Positions 7,765-14,687 of a DNA stretch of 16,261 nucleotides are shown here, piece by piece. The DNA is from DATLYB01 sp964502525. GTDB taxonomy: Bacteria > Bacteroidota > Bacteroidia > Chitinophagales > CAIOSU01. The DNA is taken from NCBI GenBank assembly GCA_964502525.1, contig CAZCXH010000112.1:1-16261 (forward strand). Direction: 5' to 3'. The notes under the pieces are model-generated. The model did not search any database. It was not told the origin of the DNA and saw only the letters and a program-made list of their open reading frames with translations. Positions within the stretch are counted from its first letter, which is position 1. Each line of letters starts with the position of its first letter. Both the position numbers and the translations under genes were made by a program.

Positions 7765-7831
7765 TTACGGTTTTCACGTTTACGGTTATGTGAAAAAGAC
7801 CAACGATAAACCGGAAACGTGTAAACCGTAA
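7765..7831. repeat. GTAAACC-type heptad inverted repeat, copy 3
   Basis: The left arm 7765-7788 (TTACGG...CGGTTA) and right arm 7807-7831 (TAAACC...CCGTAA) are reverse complements apart from two mismatches and one extra base, with an 18-nt loop. It sits exactly between the convergent genes ending at 7714 and 7868, so it could terminate transcription from both sides. The GTAAACC unit is the same as in copies 1 and 2. Confidence 0.75.
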
Positions 7832-7867
7832 CCTTCCATTACCTGTCACACAGCCCTTGGCGCTGGA

Positions 7868-8365
7868 CTAGAATTCAAGCGGCATGTCGGAAACGCTCAT
7901 CTCTCTTACGCTGACGTAGCTGCCGTTTCTTTTCTCGAATAACACCATGTAATTCCCGGTGTTAAGAGGGTAGCCGGTTGAGTCAACTAATTTGTAATAG
8001 CCGAGCTCAACCACCTGGTTTCCGTCATTTGACACAAAGACGTCATTGGTGGTGAATGAAATGGTGCTGCCCGCTGAAGAAGAATCAATACCCGCTTTCA
8101 TGTATTCTACAATTGCATCCTTGCCAATCAGGGGTTGCCTGTTTTGAGAAAAGCTCACGGCATCGTCTGCATAGTAACCTATGTTTTTCAGCTCTTTGGA
8201 ATTATACACGGCAGCATAATCATTTTCCTTCGCCTGTATTTCTTTTTTAATCTGTTCCCTGTCAACCACGGGCGGTGCAGGCTGTTCTTTTGGGGCATTG
8301 CAGGCGATAAATGACGCCATCGCGCAGGAGAGCGACATTCCTTTGATAACCAGTTTTTTCATCAT
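7868..8365 (-). CDS. Lipoprotein with NTF2/SnoaL-like (DUF4440-type) domain
   Basis: 165 residues. A lipoprotein signal (MMKKLVIKGMSLSCAMASFIAC, acylated cysteine C22) is followed by a linker of Pro/Lys and an NTF2-like fold: helix EQIKKEIQAKENDYAAVYNSKELKNIGYYADDAVSF, then PLIGKDAIVEYMKAGID, then beta strands ending YMVLFEKRNGSYVSVREMSVSDMPLEF. The 'YADDAV.F..N..P..GK.AI..' pattern is typical of SnoaL/ketosteroid-isomerase-like or DUF4440 proteins. Enzyme activity cannot be inferred; many such lipoproteins are binding proteins. It starts 99 nt downstream of the barrel gene on the same strand and may be read through from it. Confidence 0.7.
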   Translation of the reverse strand: MMKKLVIKGMSLSCAMASFIACNAPKEQPAPPVVDREQIKKEIQAKENDYAAVYNSKELKNIGYYADDAVSFSQNRQPLIGKDAIVEYMKAGIDSSSAGSTISFTTNDVFVSNDGNQVVELGYYKLVDSTGYPLNTGNYMVLFEKRNGSYVSVREMSVSDMPLEF

Positions 8366-8464
8366 CGTTGTTATTTTCTGTTTAAGGATTTTACAGACAA
8401 AACCTGCCGCTAAAATTAGTGAATCGGCTATACTAATCCTATTACCGCTTTTTTATCAGACCGC

Positions 8465-9088
8465 TTATTCCCCTCCGAACTTAATCACCAGCCCTCCGTC
8501 AAAGGCGCCCTGGGCGAGCGAGGAAAATGATTCCACGCTGGTGCCGCAGCCGCCCGTGCCGCAATAGAACCCGGCTCCTGAAAAGAAGAACGGCAGCAGC
8601 AGCCTGCCCTGTACGCGGATTCCGATCCGGTCGGTGAAAAAATATTTCAGCCCTCCGCCCAGGGCGGTGGAGAACCTCCATGCGGTGGCGTAGTCATCGT
8701 TTTTCGGATTCAGATAAGCGGCACCTATGGTCACCAATAAGAAAGGGCGCACATCGGCTTCGGTTTGTTTGAGGGGGACATCCTGCACATAGCCGATCTG
8801 GATGTATCCAAAGGTCATGTTGTTTTCATCGCCAGCCGCAATACTGCCGCCTTCGAATTCAACATCGCTGGCGGCAACGGTGTAGGAAACCTCAATGTTT
8901 TTTCCGCGACCAACCCCGTAGCTCAAGCCCAGCCCGAAATCGGGACCGCCCCCAAAGAGCGCATCGCTATCATAGCCATGGAGCCTTCCGCCCAGGAAAT
9001 AGCCGGCATAGGGATTCAACTGAACTTCCTGGGCAACCCCTGCGAATGCAGCGAGCAGAAACGCGTGGAATAACAATGTTTTTTTCAT
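8465..9088 (-). CDS. Predicted outer-membrane beta-barrel protein
   Basis: 207 residues from the ATG at 9088. In-frame ATGs at 9112 and 9115 would overlap the stress-protein gene by up to 17 nt, but MKKTLLFHAFLLAAFAGVAQ is a clean signal peptide. The mature protein has the small porin/OmpA-like barrel pattern: NPYAGYFLGGRLHGY, FGLGLSYGVGRGKNIEVSYTV, GYIQIGYVQDV, FLLVTIGAAYL, ALGGGLKYFFTDRIGIRVQGRLLLPFFF and the terminal strand DGGLVIKFGGE. Two cysteines in FYCGTGGCG may form a loop disulfide. It lies 10 nt downstream of the universal stress protein gene, so the two are probably co-transcribed. Role unknown. Confidence 0.7.
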   Translation of the reverse strand: MKKTLLFHAFLLAAFAGVAQEVQLNPYAGYFLGGRLHGYDSDALFGGGPDFGLGLSYGVGRGKNIEVSYTVAASDVEFEGGSIAAGDENNMTFGYIQIGYVQDVPLKQTEADVRPFLLVTIGAAYLNPKNDDYATAWRFSTALGGGLKYFFTDRIGIRVQGRLLLPFFFSGAGFYCGTGGCGTSVESFSSLAQGAFDGGLVIKFGGE

Positions 9089-9098
9089 AGTATGTTGT

Positions 9099-9905
9099 TT
9101 AGGGTTTATCATCATGCAATACCAGCAGGGGCAACTGCGTGCGGGAAGCCATCTGGCGGGTGAAGTGGCGCTGAATCAGGAACCCCGAATCGCGTGCTAT
9201 CATGGCGACCAGCCCGGCATCTTTGTTTTTGCCGAGATAAAAATCAATGCCATCCATGACGTTGCCGCTGAAAACGGTGATGCGCTCGCTCTCAATTTCG
9301 GGGCTGAAGAAGGAGAGCAACTGGTCCCTGACCATCCTTTTGAGCATGGTGAGGCTGGCGCTTTTCGGACGGACGCTGAGCACCCTGACCTTCGGCTCGA
9401 CCAGCATCAGGGCAATCTCCTTGAGAATATCGAGGGAATGTTCATTTTTCAGCAAATCAAGGTCGGTAGCCAAAACGATTTTGCTTTTCCCCTTGCGGTT
9501 GAAATTCTGAAACCGGGCAGCTTCGGGGATGACGAGGACGGGGAATTTTGTTTTGGCGATTACGTTGACGGTGTTGCTGCCAATAAGAACCCTTTTAAGC
9601 CCTGTGGCGCCTTTGGTGCCCATGACGAGGAGGGCGGGCTGCGCTGCTGCAATCAATTCCCTGATGGCAGGAACAAGATTTCCGCGGACAACGGCTGTTT
9701 CGCATTTCAACTCCGGGCCATAGGGTTTTTTCAAACCGGATTCAATGGCTTTCAGCTTGCGCATTGCGTCATCGTCCTTAGCGCCTTTGGGGAGGATATG
9801 CGCCACAAGGAGCGGGGCAGCCGCTCGTTTTGCCAGCTCAGCGGCAAAGGCGAGGGCATTGGCGGACGCATCAGAGAAATCAACGGGGGCGATAATGGTT
9901 TTCAT
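9099..9905 (-). CDS. Universal stress protein, tandem UspA domains
   Basis: 268 residues with two Usp folds. Domain 1 (1-128) starts KTIIAPVDFSDASANAL and carries the ATP-binding pattern G-x2-G-x9-G-S at G96, G99, G109 and S110 (MGTKGATGLKRVLIGSNTV), ending FPVLVIP. Domain 2 (about 140-265) begins KIVLATDLDLL and ends LPLLVLHDD, but lacks the glycine loop, so it is probably non-nucleotide-binding. Cytoplasmic stress or energy-state role by family. It is the first gene of a minus-strand group with the beta-barrel gene (10-nt gap). Confidence 0.92.
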   Translation of the reverse strand: MKTIIAPVDFSDASANALAFAAELAKRAAAPLLVAHILPKGAKDDDAMRKLKAIESGLKKPYGPELKCETAVVRGNLVPAIRELIAAAQPALLVMGTKGATGLKRVLIGSNTVNVIAKTKFPVLVIPEAARFQNFNRKGKSKIVLATDLDLLKNEHSLDILKEIALMLVEPKVRVLSVRPKSASLTMLKRMVRDQLLSFFSPEIESERITVFSGNVMDGIDFYLGKNKDAGLVAMIARDSGFLIQRHFTRQMASRTQLPLLVLHDDKP

Positions 9906-10220
9906 GGCTGCAACAATAATACTAAATAAGGATATTGCGATGACGGCTCATTCAAAACGCGTTTTTTTGTTCTACGTGCGGAAGGGATGGAGACTTCTGC
10001 CGATTTGAGCAACCAAGCGCGCATGAGCACATCGGCAACGCAGAACACTTTGATTGAACGCGGGAGCACAAGCGGCACTCTTGCGCCCGATGCGGCTTAC
10101 ACTTGCCTGTTTCAAAATGTAAAAAAAAGATGTACTTTTAAGGTAAGCGCATGTTATGTTCTTCCGCGATAATATCGTCTTTTATTTTACATTATCAAAT
10201 CAATTTAAAACCACAAAGAC
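9906..10220. other. Divergent intergenic region without a gene
   Basis: 315 nt between the stress protein (-) and the LamG gene (+). Short open frames here have no recognisable protein features. On the plus strand TTTC (10110-10113), a 19-nt spacer and TACTTTTA (10133-10140) are a plausible -33/-7 promoter for the LamG gene with a leader of about 75 nt. A poly-A run lies inside the spacer. No hairpin of note was seen. Confidence 0.4.
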
Positions 10221-10940
10221 ATGAAAAAGGGTATTAGCTGCACAATTTTGCTGTTCGTATTGATGGGATTCAGCGCAACCGGACAGATTCCCACTAACGG
10301 GCTTGTTGGGGACTGGCCTTTCAATGGAAATGCCTATGATGAAAGCGGGAATGGCCTTAATGGCTCGGTAACGGGAGCTACTTTAACCACTGACAGGTTT
10401 GGCAATGCCAATAGCGCTTATTATTTTGATGGAACAGGCAAATATATTCAAGTGCCCGATAATGCTCTTTTGCGGCCCAGTTACATAACTATCTCGCTCT
10501 GGGTTAAGTCAAGCAACATAGTTCCCCACAATCAGAATATTTTGAGCAAACAAAATCTTGCGGATGGCTCTGGCGAGCAATATGCGATAAATATTGATGT
10601 AAACTCCACTTACAACTACCCGCATTTCGCCATAAAAAGGAATTCAAATGGTTGCCAATCCGGAATAGGTTGGTCCACGAGCGATAATCCAAATACCGTT
10701 TCTTCAATCAATAATTGGCATCACATCGTGGGAATTTATAATGGAGATACAATAAAGGTTTATCATGATAATGCATTGAGCAGCTTCCGTTTAGTTTCGG
10801 GGCCAATAGACAACTGTTTAGGCGGCAATCTTAGGTCCGAAGGACTCCGGACTTCTTCGGAGGATACCCGCCTGCCGGTCGGGCAGGTACCATCGGGTAC
10901 TATTTGGTACAGTTCGGAAATCTGTTTACCGATGGTATAA
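10221..10940 (+). CDS. LamG (concanavalin-like) secreted protein, truncated at the C-terminus
   Basis: 239 residues. The signal peptide MKKGISCTILLFVLMGFSATGQ is followed by a LamG_3-type domain (about 28-205): GLVGDWPFNGNAYDESGNG, TLTTDRFGNANSAYYFDGTGKYIQV, ITISLWVKSSN, NNWHHIVGIYNGDTIKVYHD. The usual end of this domain (a strand like 'IDDIRIYNRAL') is missing. After DNCLGGNLR (codon near 10833) the sequence becomes palindromic DNA and the protein ends in unrelated residues 21 nt before the convergent DASS gene's stop. No type IX sorting tail remains. The gene is therefore probably a broken surface adhesin or carbohydrate-binding protein, though the LamG core may still fold. Confidence 0.7.
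   Translation: MKKGISCTILLFVLMGFSATGQIPTNGLVGDWPFNGNAYDESGNGLNGSVTGATLTTDRFGNANSAYYFDGTGKYIQVPDNALLRPSYITISLWVKSSNIVPHNQNILSKQNLADGSGEQYAINIDVNSTYNYPHFAIKRNSNGCQSGIGWSTSDNPNTVSSINNWHHIVGIYNGDTIKVYHDNALSSFRLVSGPIDNCLGGNLRSEGLRTSSEDTRLPVGQVPSGTIWYSSEICLPMV
10832..10900. repeat. Palindrome-rich insert in the LamG gene
   Basis: Nested inverted repeats: TCCGAA (10836-10841) with TTCGGA (10856-10861); CCTGCC (10871-10876) with GGCAGG (10882-10887), the latter enclosed by TACCCG (10865-10870) and CGGGTA (10894-10899). The sequence starts just where LamG similarity stops. CCTGCC/GGCAGG palindromes recur as small dispersed elements in Bacteroidota by memory; no target duplication could be identified. 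Confidence 0.6.
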
Positions 10941-10962
10941 ATCAAAAACAAATTCTTTCAAC

Positions 10963-12342
10963 TCAACGCAGCAGCATCACCCACAAGATGATGAGCGCGG
11001 GGCCGAGCAAGCCGATGACGATACCGCTGATGCGGAGGTCTTTCTGGTCGAGGAGTCCTGTGGCGTAAGCGATGGCATTGGGCGGTGTGGAAACGGGCAG
11101 CATGAGCGCGGTGGAAGACGCCAGCCCGACAATGAGCGCGATCTCCAATTTTGAATCGCTGAGGATTGCCATGCCCAGCGGAATGAGAACGGTGCTGGCG
11201 GCAGTGTGGCTCATCACATTGGAAGCTATCATGGAAACATAAGCGAAAATGAAGATGAATGCAAGCGGGGACAACGGCATGGCGGCAATGAGCTTTGCGT
11301 AGTGGGAGAGCAGCCCGGTTTCCTGGAGGGCGATGCCGAGCGCCAAGCCGCCCGCCACGAGGAGCAGGGTGTCCCATGAGAGCTTGCGCACATCGTTGCC
11401 GGTGAGGATGCGCGTCATGGTGAGGAACACAATCGGGATGGCGGAAACTGCGGCAACGCTGATGCTGTGCAACTCGCTGGTCATCCACAACAGCAGCGTG
11501 GCAGCGACAATGATGCCGGTGATGACGCGCTGCCTCTTAAAATCTTTGACGGTTTCGGCTTTGTCATCCTTTAAGAAATCAAGGGATACGGGGTTGTTGT
11601 CTTTCAGAAAAACCACCGTGAGCAAAAGCCAGCTAATGGCGGTCAATACGATGGCAAGCGGCATTCCGTAATACATCCAGGTAACGAAATCAATGGCAAT
11701 GCCCGAATTTTCGAGCATCCCGGCTGCAATGAGGTTGGGCGGGGTGGCGATGATGGTGCCCAGCCCGCCCGTTGATGCCGCCAGCGGAACGCCCACGAGC
11801 AAAGCTCTTGTGAGGGGCTTGCCTTTTCCGAGATTGGCGAGCAGCGGCATCACCGCAGCAATCACCATGGCGGTGCAGGCGGTGTTTGACATGAGCAGGG
11901 AAGCGAACATGGTGGTAATCATCAATCCCAGCAAAATGCGCCTCGGTGTGTTGCCGGAAATTCTAAGGGTGAATTTGAACAGGTCGGCATCGAGCTTTGT
12001 TTTCGTCATTGCTTCGGCAAGAAAAAAGCCTCCGAGCATGAGCCAGATGGTGCTGCTGGAAAAAGTATTTACATATTTTGCGATGTTCTCAGGCGCGGAG
12101 TTGAACTTCGGGTTTCCCAACGCAAACACGAGAAACGCAATGATGAACAACCCCACTGCGAAGGGCGGAATGGCTTCGGTAATCCAAAGCCCCATGGCAA
12201 AAAACAGGAGGAAGAGGACGTAGTTCTGCGAGTCGGTGAAGGCGGGTTCGCGGATGAAGAAAGTGAGACAGAGCGCAATTCCGAGTGAGAGGAGGAACAG
12301 GGCGGTGTTTTTCCGGAGGTGGCCTATCTTTTCTTCTGCCAT
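10963..12342 (-). CDS. DASS/SLC13-family anion (dicarboxylate or sulfate) transporter
   Basis: A 459-residue integral membrane protein with about 11-12 hydrophobic segments. It has the two-fold repeat of the divalent anion:sodium symporter family: first SNT at 152-154 (LLMSNTACTAMV) with TPPN at 200-203 (IIATPPNLIAAG), second SHT at 378-380 (ASNVMSHTAAST) with TPPN at 419-422 (VSTPPNAIAYATG). These positions are close to those of the structurally known family member VcINDY. The second motif has His in place of the usual Asn, so ion or substrate binding could differ. Likely substrates are C4-dicarboxylates, citrate or sulfate; the sequence does not decide. The start is the ATG at 12342 with no upstream partner, and its end is convergent with the LamG gene (22-nt gap). 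Confidence 0.9.
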   Translation of the reverse strand: MAEEKIGHLRKNTALFLLSLGIALCLTFFIREPAFTDSQNYVLFLLFFAMGLWITEAIPPFAVGLFIIAFLVFALGNPKFNSAPENIAKYVNTFSSSTIWLMLGGFFLAEAMTKTKLDADLFKFTLRISGNTPRRILLGLMITTMFASLLMSNTACTAMVIAAVMPLLANLGKGKPLTRALLVGVPLAASTGGLGTIIATPPNLIAAGMLENSGIAIDFVTWMYYGMPLAIVLTAISWLLLTVVFLKDNNPVSLDFLKDDKAETVKDFKRQRVITGIIVAATLLLWMTSELHSISVAAVSAIPIVFLTMTRILTGNDVRKLSWDTLLLVAGGLALGIALQETGLLSHYAKLIAAMPLSPLAFIFIFAYVSMIASNVMSHTAASTVLIPLGMAILSDSKLEIALIVGLASSTALMLPVSTPPNAIAYATGLLDQKDLRISGIVIGLLGPALIILWVMLLR

Positions 12343-12680
12343 GGCGGGGAATTTGAGATAAAGCTAAGGAAAGGGGAATACAGGCGGGTGATTTTTGTCA
12401 GGAGAGATAACAAGGGGGAACTCTACCGTTCAAATCGAGATCATCACGGTAATGTTCAGCGCGGATGTGCTTGCAGTTCACACCGGAAACGGTGCGCGAC
12501 AAATTCAAAGATTGTGCCTGCGGTAAAACAATCACGCCTAACTTATTCATTCAAAGAGATCAGCGCGGACTATTTTCTGCGGAAGTCTGCGGTACTGCGG
12601 TAAATTGCTTGTTCATGGAATTTGAGTTTGCGGAATTTAGGTATAAATTAAATTAATTAAAATATATAATAATTAAACCA
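12343..12680. other. Intergenic region with no supported gene
   Basis: Open frames of 63 and 94 codons on the plus strand show no signal peptide, domain or codon pattern that I trust. A 10-mer TCAGCGCGGA occurs at 12456-12465 and 12560-12569, and CTGCGG recurs three times near 12580-12600. The last 60 nt are very AT-rich (12640-12680), next to the hairpin module that follows. Confidence 0.5.
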
Positions 12681-12830
12681 CCACCTGCAAAGCAGGTGGA
12701 TTTAAAATGCAAGCACCCGTAGGGTGCTCCCCGCACGAGCCATCGCTTCTGTCAGCGCATGAAGGAAGCAAGAGCCAGCGCGGAAGGCATAGCCGAAAGA
12801 ACATAACCACCGCCAAAGGCGGTGGGTTTT
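12681..12830 (+). repeat. Hairpin module L: candidate non-autonomous element or structured RNA left of the restriction cluster
   Basis: Three perfect hairpins in 145 nt. CCACCTGC/GCAGGTGG (12681-12688, 12692-12699, loop AAA). AGCACCC/GGGTGCT (12712-12718, 12722-12728, loop GTA). CCACCGCC/GGCGGTGG (12807-12814, 12818-12825, loop AAA) followed by GTTTTTAA. The first and last have the same design (CCACC..C-AAA-G..GGTGG), as expected of terminal hairpins of IS200/IS605-derived miniature elements. The middle part carries ordered blocks CCCCGCA, GCATG, CAAG, ATAGC and GAA shared with module R at 15708-15854. No transposase or TnpB is present. Confidence 0.6.
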
Positions 12831-12831
12831 T
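12807..12831 (+). terminator. Intrinsic-terminator-like hairpin
   Basis: A perfect 8-bp GC-rich stem CCACCGCC-AAA-GGCGGTGG directly followed by GTTTTTAA reads as a rho-independent terminator on the plus strand. No plus-strand gene precedes it for more than 450 nt, so it would end either a non-coding RNA from module L or an element transcript. Confidence 0.5.
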
Positions 12832-12839
12832 AATTTGAA

Positions 12840-13130
12840 CTAAAATAGTGTTAACTCCGACTGTCTAAGCAACGGATAAATTCCAATTAACCGATTTCCG
12901 TTTAAATGCTTCTCAATTTCATCATCCGTAAGTGGCTGATAACTCTTGTCATTGAAGTTTTGAAAGGTACCGCCTTTGGCTTTGTGGGCAAGATACCTGA
13001 ACATATCATAAGAATAGGCAGGCATGTATCCGCTCTTGTTTCCTTTCTCCCAGCGAATCGCGAACACATCTTCTCTTCCTTTGAAGAGGGATTTGAAGAG
13101 ATGGCTATTAGAAGTCAAAAGCTCATTCAC
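12840..13130 (-). pseudogene. Truncated remnant of a TOTE-type archaeo-eukaryotic primase (conflict-system) protein
   Basis: 96 residues from a GTG at 13130. SHLFKSLFKGREDVFAIRWE, then KGNKSGYMPAYSYDMFRYLA, GGTFQNFNDKSYQPLTDDEI and KHLNGNRLIGIYPLL match, from memory, the N-terminal part of the primase domain of TOTE conflict-system proteins (large primase-helicase-nuclease fusions). In intact proteins 'GIYPLL' is followed by a strand with the catalytic 'ADFD'. Here similarity ends at PLL (about 12867) and is replaced by RQSELTLF and a stop. The frame is open upstream of the GTG back to the methyltransferase stop but has no ATG, so the N-terminus may be lost too. It has no catalytic residues and should be inactive. 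It follows the methyltransferase by 27 nt on the same strand. Confidence 0.6.
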
Positions 13131-13157
13131 GTGAGCTAAATTAAAAAGCGAAGACTT

Positions 13158-14687
13158 CTATTCACGATCTTTTGGCTCCCTGAAAATTTCAAGCTGTCCG
13201 GTTGCTGTTTTGTAAGGTCGCTTAAGCTCAAACTGTTTAACGATATGTTCTGGAATAGGCAGCCTGCCCAGATTTCTCGGCTCTACTTTGATTGCCCCTG
13301 AACCGTAGCTTTTGCCAACCAGTTTTAAGTTCTCTAAAGTATCAGGATGATTAAGAGCTTGCCATAGTTTTTCTACAAACTCCTTGTCATCATAAATCGG
13401 ATAAACACAAAGAAAACCTGTGAGAGGTAAAACACCTGCTTCGTTTTTGATGAACCGTGTATTCCTTCTGCCCAAGTATGCAAATAAAAGCGGTGGAACT
13501 TTACGCTTCTCCATTTTATACCACGGCTTTCGTTGCTTAATAAGCGAACGATTGGGCAATTCCATTTCTTCACCGACTTTCAAATAATTTGTAATTGCCT
13601 TCGGTAATTTGTCATGTCCATTTATTGAAAGAAGATATGACGGACGATTTTCTTTTTCCAAATCGTCAACATCTTTTGCTGTCAAAATACTTTCAGTAAC
13701 ATCTTTGGTTCTGCCAATCGCTCTTTTCAAAAACTCTTTTGGAATCTTCAATTCATTTACTTGCTTGCTGGTTAAAAAGAAAAATTCATTGGATCCCGTT
13801 GCAATGCCTCGCATTACGTTGGCGAAATCCTCTAAATGAAATTTAAAACCGTTATAATTTTGTTCGGGCCTTGAAAAGCCAGTTGCGATTCCCTCTTTAA
13901 GTTGTCGGGTTATGATTTCGATAGTTTCAAACCTCTGTTGTTTGAAGTTTGATGAAATGAAATTGAATAGGTCTGTTGAATATGCTTGATTAGCTTTAAC
14001 CCAATGTAATGTCTGAATCGGCTTAGAATTCTTGATTAGGAAAACCATTGCATTGGTATCCACGTTCGGAAATGGTGAAGCGTTTTCATCAAATATTATC
14101 ACACTTTCTATGCAAAATTTACCTGAAATCCATTTCCACAAATTCTTTGCAAATTTTCCTTCGCATGTGTCAGCAGGCATGATGAAAGCAAGTTTTCCGT
14201 TTTGCTCCAAAAGATTCAATGCCTGAATCAGAAAGTAAATGTGATAACCTGCCCTGCCATCAATGGCATGACCGGTAATTTTTGCTGAAAGCTGTTTGAG
14301 CAAGATTTTTGTTTGCTCGTCAATGCGATGGTGCCTGATATAAGGCGGGTTTGCAACTATAGCTTTAAATTTCCTTTGAGGCGGATTTTTAATGAAGTCT
14401 CTCTGCTCTACAAAGCAGTTTTTCTGATTGTAAATTTCATTGGACAATACTTCATCATCAGTATCGGTTCCGAAAAAAGAAACTTGGGGTTTGTTAAGTT
14501 TTAACAACGCTTCGTAAAAAGCGCCTCTGCCTGTTGCCGGGTCGAAAACTAAATCCGTGTTTTCAGAAACATAAGCAACCATTGCTTCAGCAACCCAACT
14601 CGGTGTCCAAAACTGTCCTTTGTCACGCAGGATTTCTCTTTCATTCCATTCAGTCGGCAACTTTTGATGTGATTTTACTTTCCCCAT
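13158..14687 (-). CDS. Type II N6-adenine DNA methyltransferase (gamma-class)
   Basis: 509 residues. Motif X is GQFWTPSWVAEAMV (about 24-37), the S-adenosylmethionine motif I is VFDPATGRGAFYEAL (47-61) and the catalytic motif IV is ANPPYIRHH (NPPY at 113-116), all in gamma-class order. FIMPADTCEGKFAKNLW and the C-terminal half (about 290-500, with GRRNTRF, GFLCVYPIYDD and SYGSGAIKVEPRNLGRLPIP) form the target-recognition region typical of Eco57I/TaqI-like enzymes. It appears intact and would protect host DNA from the partner endonuclease. Its ATG overlaps the endonuclease stop by one base (TGATG at 14689-14685), indicating coupled translation. The gene is visibly more AT-rich than the transporter or stress-protein genes, consistent with transfer. 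Confidence 0.92.
   Translation of the reverse strand: MGKVKSHQKLPTEWNEREILRDKGQFWTPSWVAEAMVAYVSENTDLVFDPATGRGAFYEALLKLNKPQVSFFGTDTDDEVLSNEIYNQKNCFVEQRDFIKNPPQRKFKAIVANPPYIRHHRIDEQTKILLKQLSAKITGHAIDGRAGYHIYFLIQALNLLEQNGKLAFIMPADTCEGKFAKNLWKWISGKFCIESVIIFDENASPFPNVDTNAMVFLIKNSKPIQTLHWVKANQAYSTDLFNFISSNFKQQRFETIEIITRQLKEGIATGFSRPEQNYNGFKFHLEDFANVMRGIATGSNEFFFLTSKQVNELKIPKEFLKRAIGRTKDVTESILTAKDVDDLEKENRPSYLLSINGHDKLPKAITNYLKVGEEMELPNRSLIKQRKPWYKMEKRKVPPLLFAYLGRRNTRFIKNEAGVLPLTGFLCVYPIYDDKEFVEKLWQALNHPDTLENLKLVGKSYGSGAIKVEPRNLGRLPIPEHIVKQFELKRPYKTATGQLEIFREPKDRE

Noticed and set aside
7179..7793. A 204-codon plus-strand frame and several minus-strand frames over the RPSTG repeat
   Set aside because: The repeat period is a multiple of three, so all frames stay open; only the frame with the signal peptide and conserved domain is credible.
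8445..8465. Terminator after the beta-barrel gene (CCGCTTTTTTATCAGACCGC)
   Set aside because: The two CCGC blocks are direct, not inverted, so no stem forms.
9114..9929. A 271-codon open frame on the plus strand opposite the universal stress protein
   Set aside because: It mirrors the stress-protein gene in the complementary frame; composition is a codon-bias shadow and no domain is recognisable.
2042..12342. A malate-utilisation operon formed by the malic enzyme and DASS transporter
   Set aside because: The genes are more than 7 kb apart with unrelated units on both strands between them; any link is only functional speculation.
12465..12656. A 63-codon frame in the region upstream of module L
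   Set aside because: No start signal, domain or codon support; it overlaps another spurious frame in a gene-free region.
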